A stretch of 5,678 nucleotides of DNA. Source: Betaproteobacteria bacterium (GTDB taxonomy: Bacteria > Pseudomonadota > Gammaproteobacteria > Burkholderiales > Thiobacillaceae). Under the pieces are notes generated by a model. The model saw only the letters and a list, made by a program, of their open reading frames with translations. It was not told where the DNA came from and did no database searches. The stretch lies in contig JAIFLB010000172.1 in NCBI GenBank assembly GCA_020049245.1, forward strand, positions 1 through 5,678, written 5' to 3'. A program made the position numbers and the translations under genes. Below are positions 5,386 to 5,678 of the stretch, in pieces (within the stretch, counting starts at the first letter, position 1; each line of letters starts with the position of its first letter).

Positions 5386-5678
5386 ATGGATAACCCTTTT
5401 TCGCCAAAAGCATTGCCCGAAAGCAATCTGATCGCCATCAATGATGGTAAACGTGACTTTTTGAAGAAAGCCGCAGGTATGTCAGCCGCCGCCGCAATCA
5501 TGTCCCTCGTCCCCCCGGGTGTGCGCAGCGCCGCCTGGGCAGCCGGTTCCGACGCGCCGGAAAAGACCGAAATCAAGATCGGCTTCATTCCACTGACCGA
5601 TTGCGCCAGCGTGGTGATGGCCGCCGAGAAGGGTTTCGACAAGAAGTACGGCATCAAGATCATCCCGAGCAAAGAGGC
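5386..5678 (+). CDS. nrtA: Nitrate ABC transporter substrate-binding protein, N-terminal part (3' truncated by window)
   Basis: The frame is open to the window end, giving 97 complete residues. The ATG at 5386 has a GGAG site (5375-5378, 7 bases away) that starts right after the terminator T-run. Residues 1-52 are an export signal: a long n-region, GKRDFLKKAAG (21-31), a weakly hydrophobic SAAAAIMSLV stretch and an AWA site near 50-52. The KRDFLK core resembles a Tat motif with K in place of the first R. The mature start, IKIGFIPLTDCASVVMAAEKG (from 63), is typical of NrtA/NasF/CmpA binding proteins, which capture nitrate or related anions for an ABC importer. NasS has a similar fold but lacks a signal peptide, so this is the transporter component. 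The permease and ATPase genes would be expected downstream. Nitrate as substrate is inferred from the locus and the leader. Confidence 0.88.
   Translation, partial: MDNPFSPKALPESNLIAINDGKRDFLKKAAGMSAAAAIMSLVPPGVRSAAWAAGSDAPEKTEIKIGFIPLTDCASVVMAAEKGFDKKYGIKIIPSKE

Noticed and set aside
5198..5413. 71-codon minus-strand frame across the nrtA leader
   Set aside because: Its lysine/arginine-rich product comes from the complement of the T-run and hairpins; there is no ribosome-binding evidence, and the region is explained by the leader.

Overview
The window is a nitrate-assimilation locus on a GC-rich chromosome, all genes on the + strand. The gene set, the sigma54/NtrC/IHF signals and the ANTAR-type RNA leader point to a proteobacterium. 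A betaproteobacterium is my best guess, but nothing here fixes the taxon.

Layout. Positions 1-344 hold the 3' end of nirB (NADH-dependent nitrite reductase, large subunit). A 128-base gap follows, mostly filled by two inverted copies of a palindromic GC-rich repeat. Then come nirD (473-793, Rieske-type small subunit), nasA (790-3426, molybdenum nitrate reductase with a C-terminal BFD-type [2Fe-2S] domain) and a nasT-like ANTAR regulator (3423-4028). The nirD/nasA and nasA/nasT junctions both overlap by ATGA. After a 126-base gap with a possible -24/-12 promoter lie two small exported proteins that look like tandem DUF302 paralogues (4155-4649 and 4646-5101), also joined by ATGA. A 284-base non-coding region then leads to the start of a nitrate-type ABC transporter substrate-binding protein (nrtA/nasF type, from 5386), which runs off the window.

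How it works together. The periplasmic binding protein would deliver nitrate to an ABC importer encoded beyond the window. NasA reduces nitrate to nitrite, and NirBD reduces nitrite to ammonium. The 5102-5385 region carries what looks like a complete two-level switch. Two NtrC-like dyads are centred 31 bases apart, followed by a consensus IHF site and a near-perfect sigma54 promoter. The predicted RNA leader has two hexaloop hairpins with the A1/G4 signature bound by ANTAR proteins, and the second overlaps the 5' arm of an intrinsic terminator. The inferred logic is that nitrogen limitation starts transcription (NtrC/sigma54), and nitrate, sensed through the NasT protein encoded just upstream, lets it pass the terminator into nrtA. 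The NasT partner NasS is not in the window.

The least explained elements are the DUF302 pair set inside the nitrate locus, its possible own sigma54 promoter, and a five-codon reading frame between the two leader hairpins.
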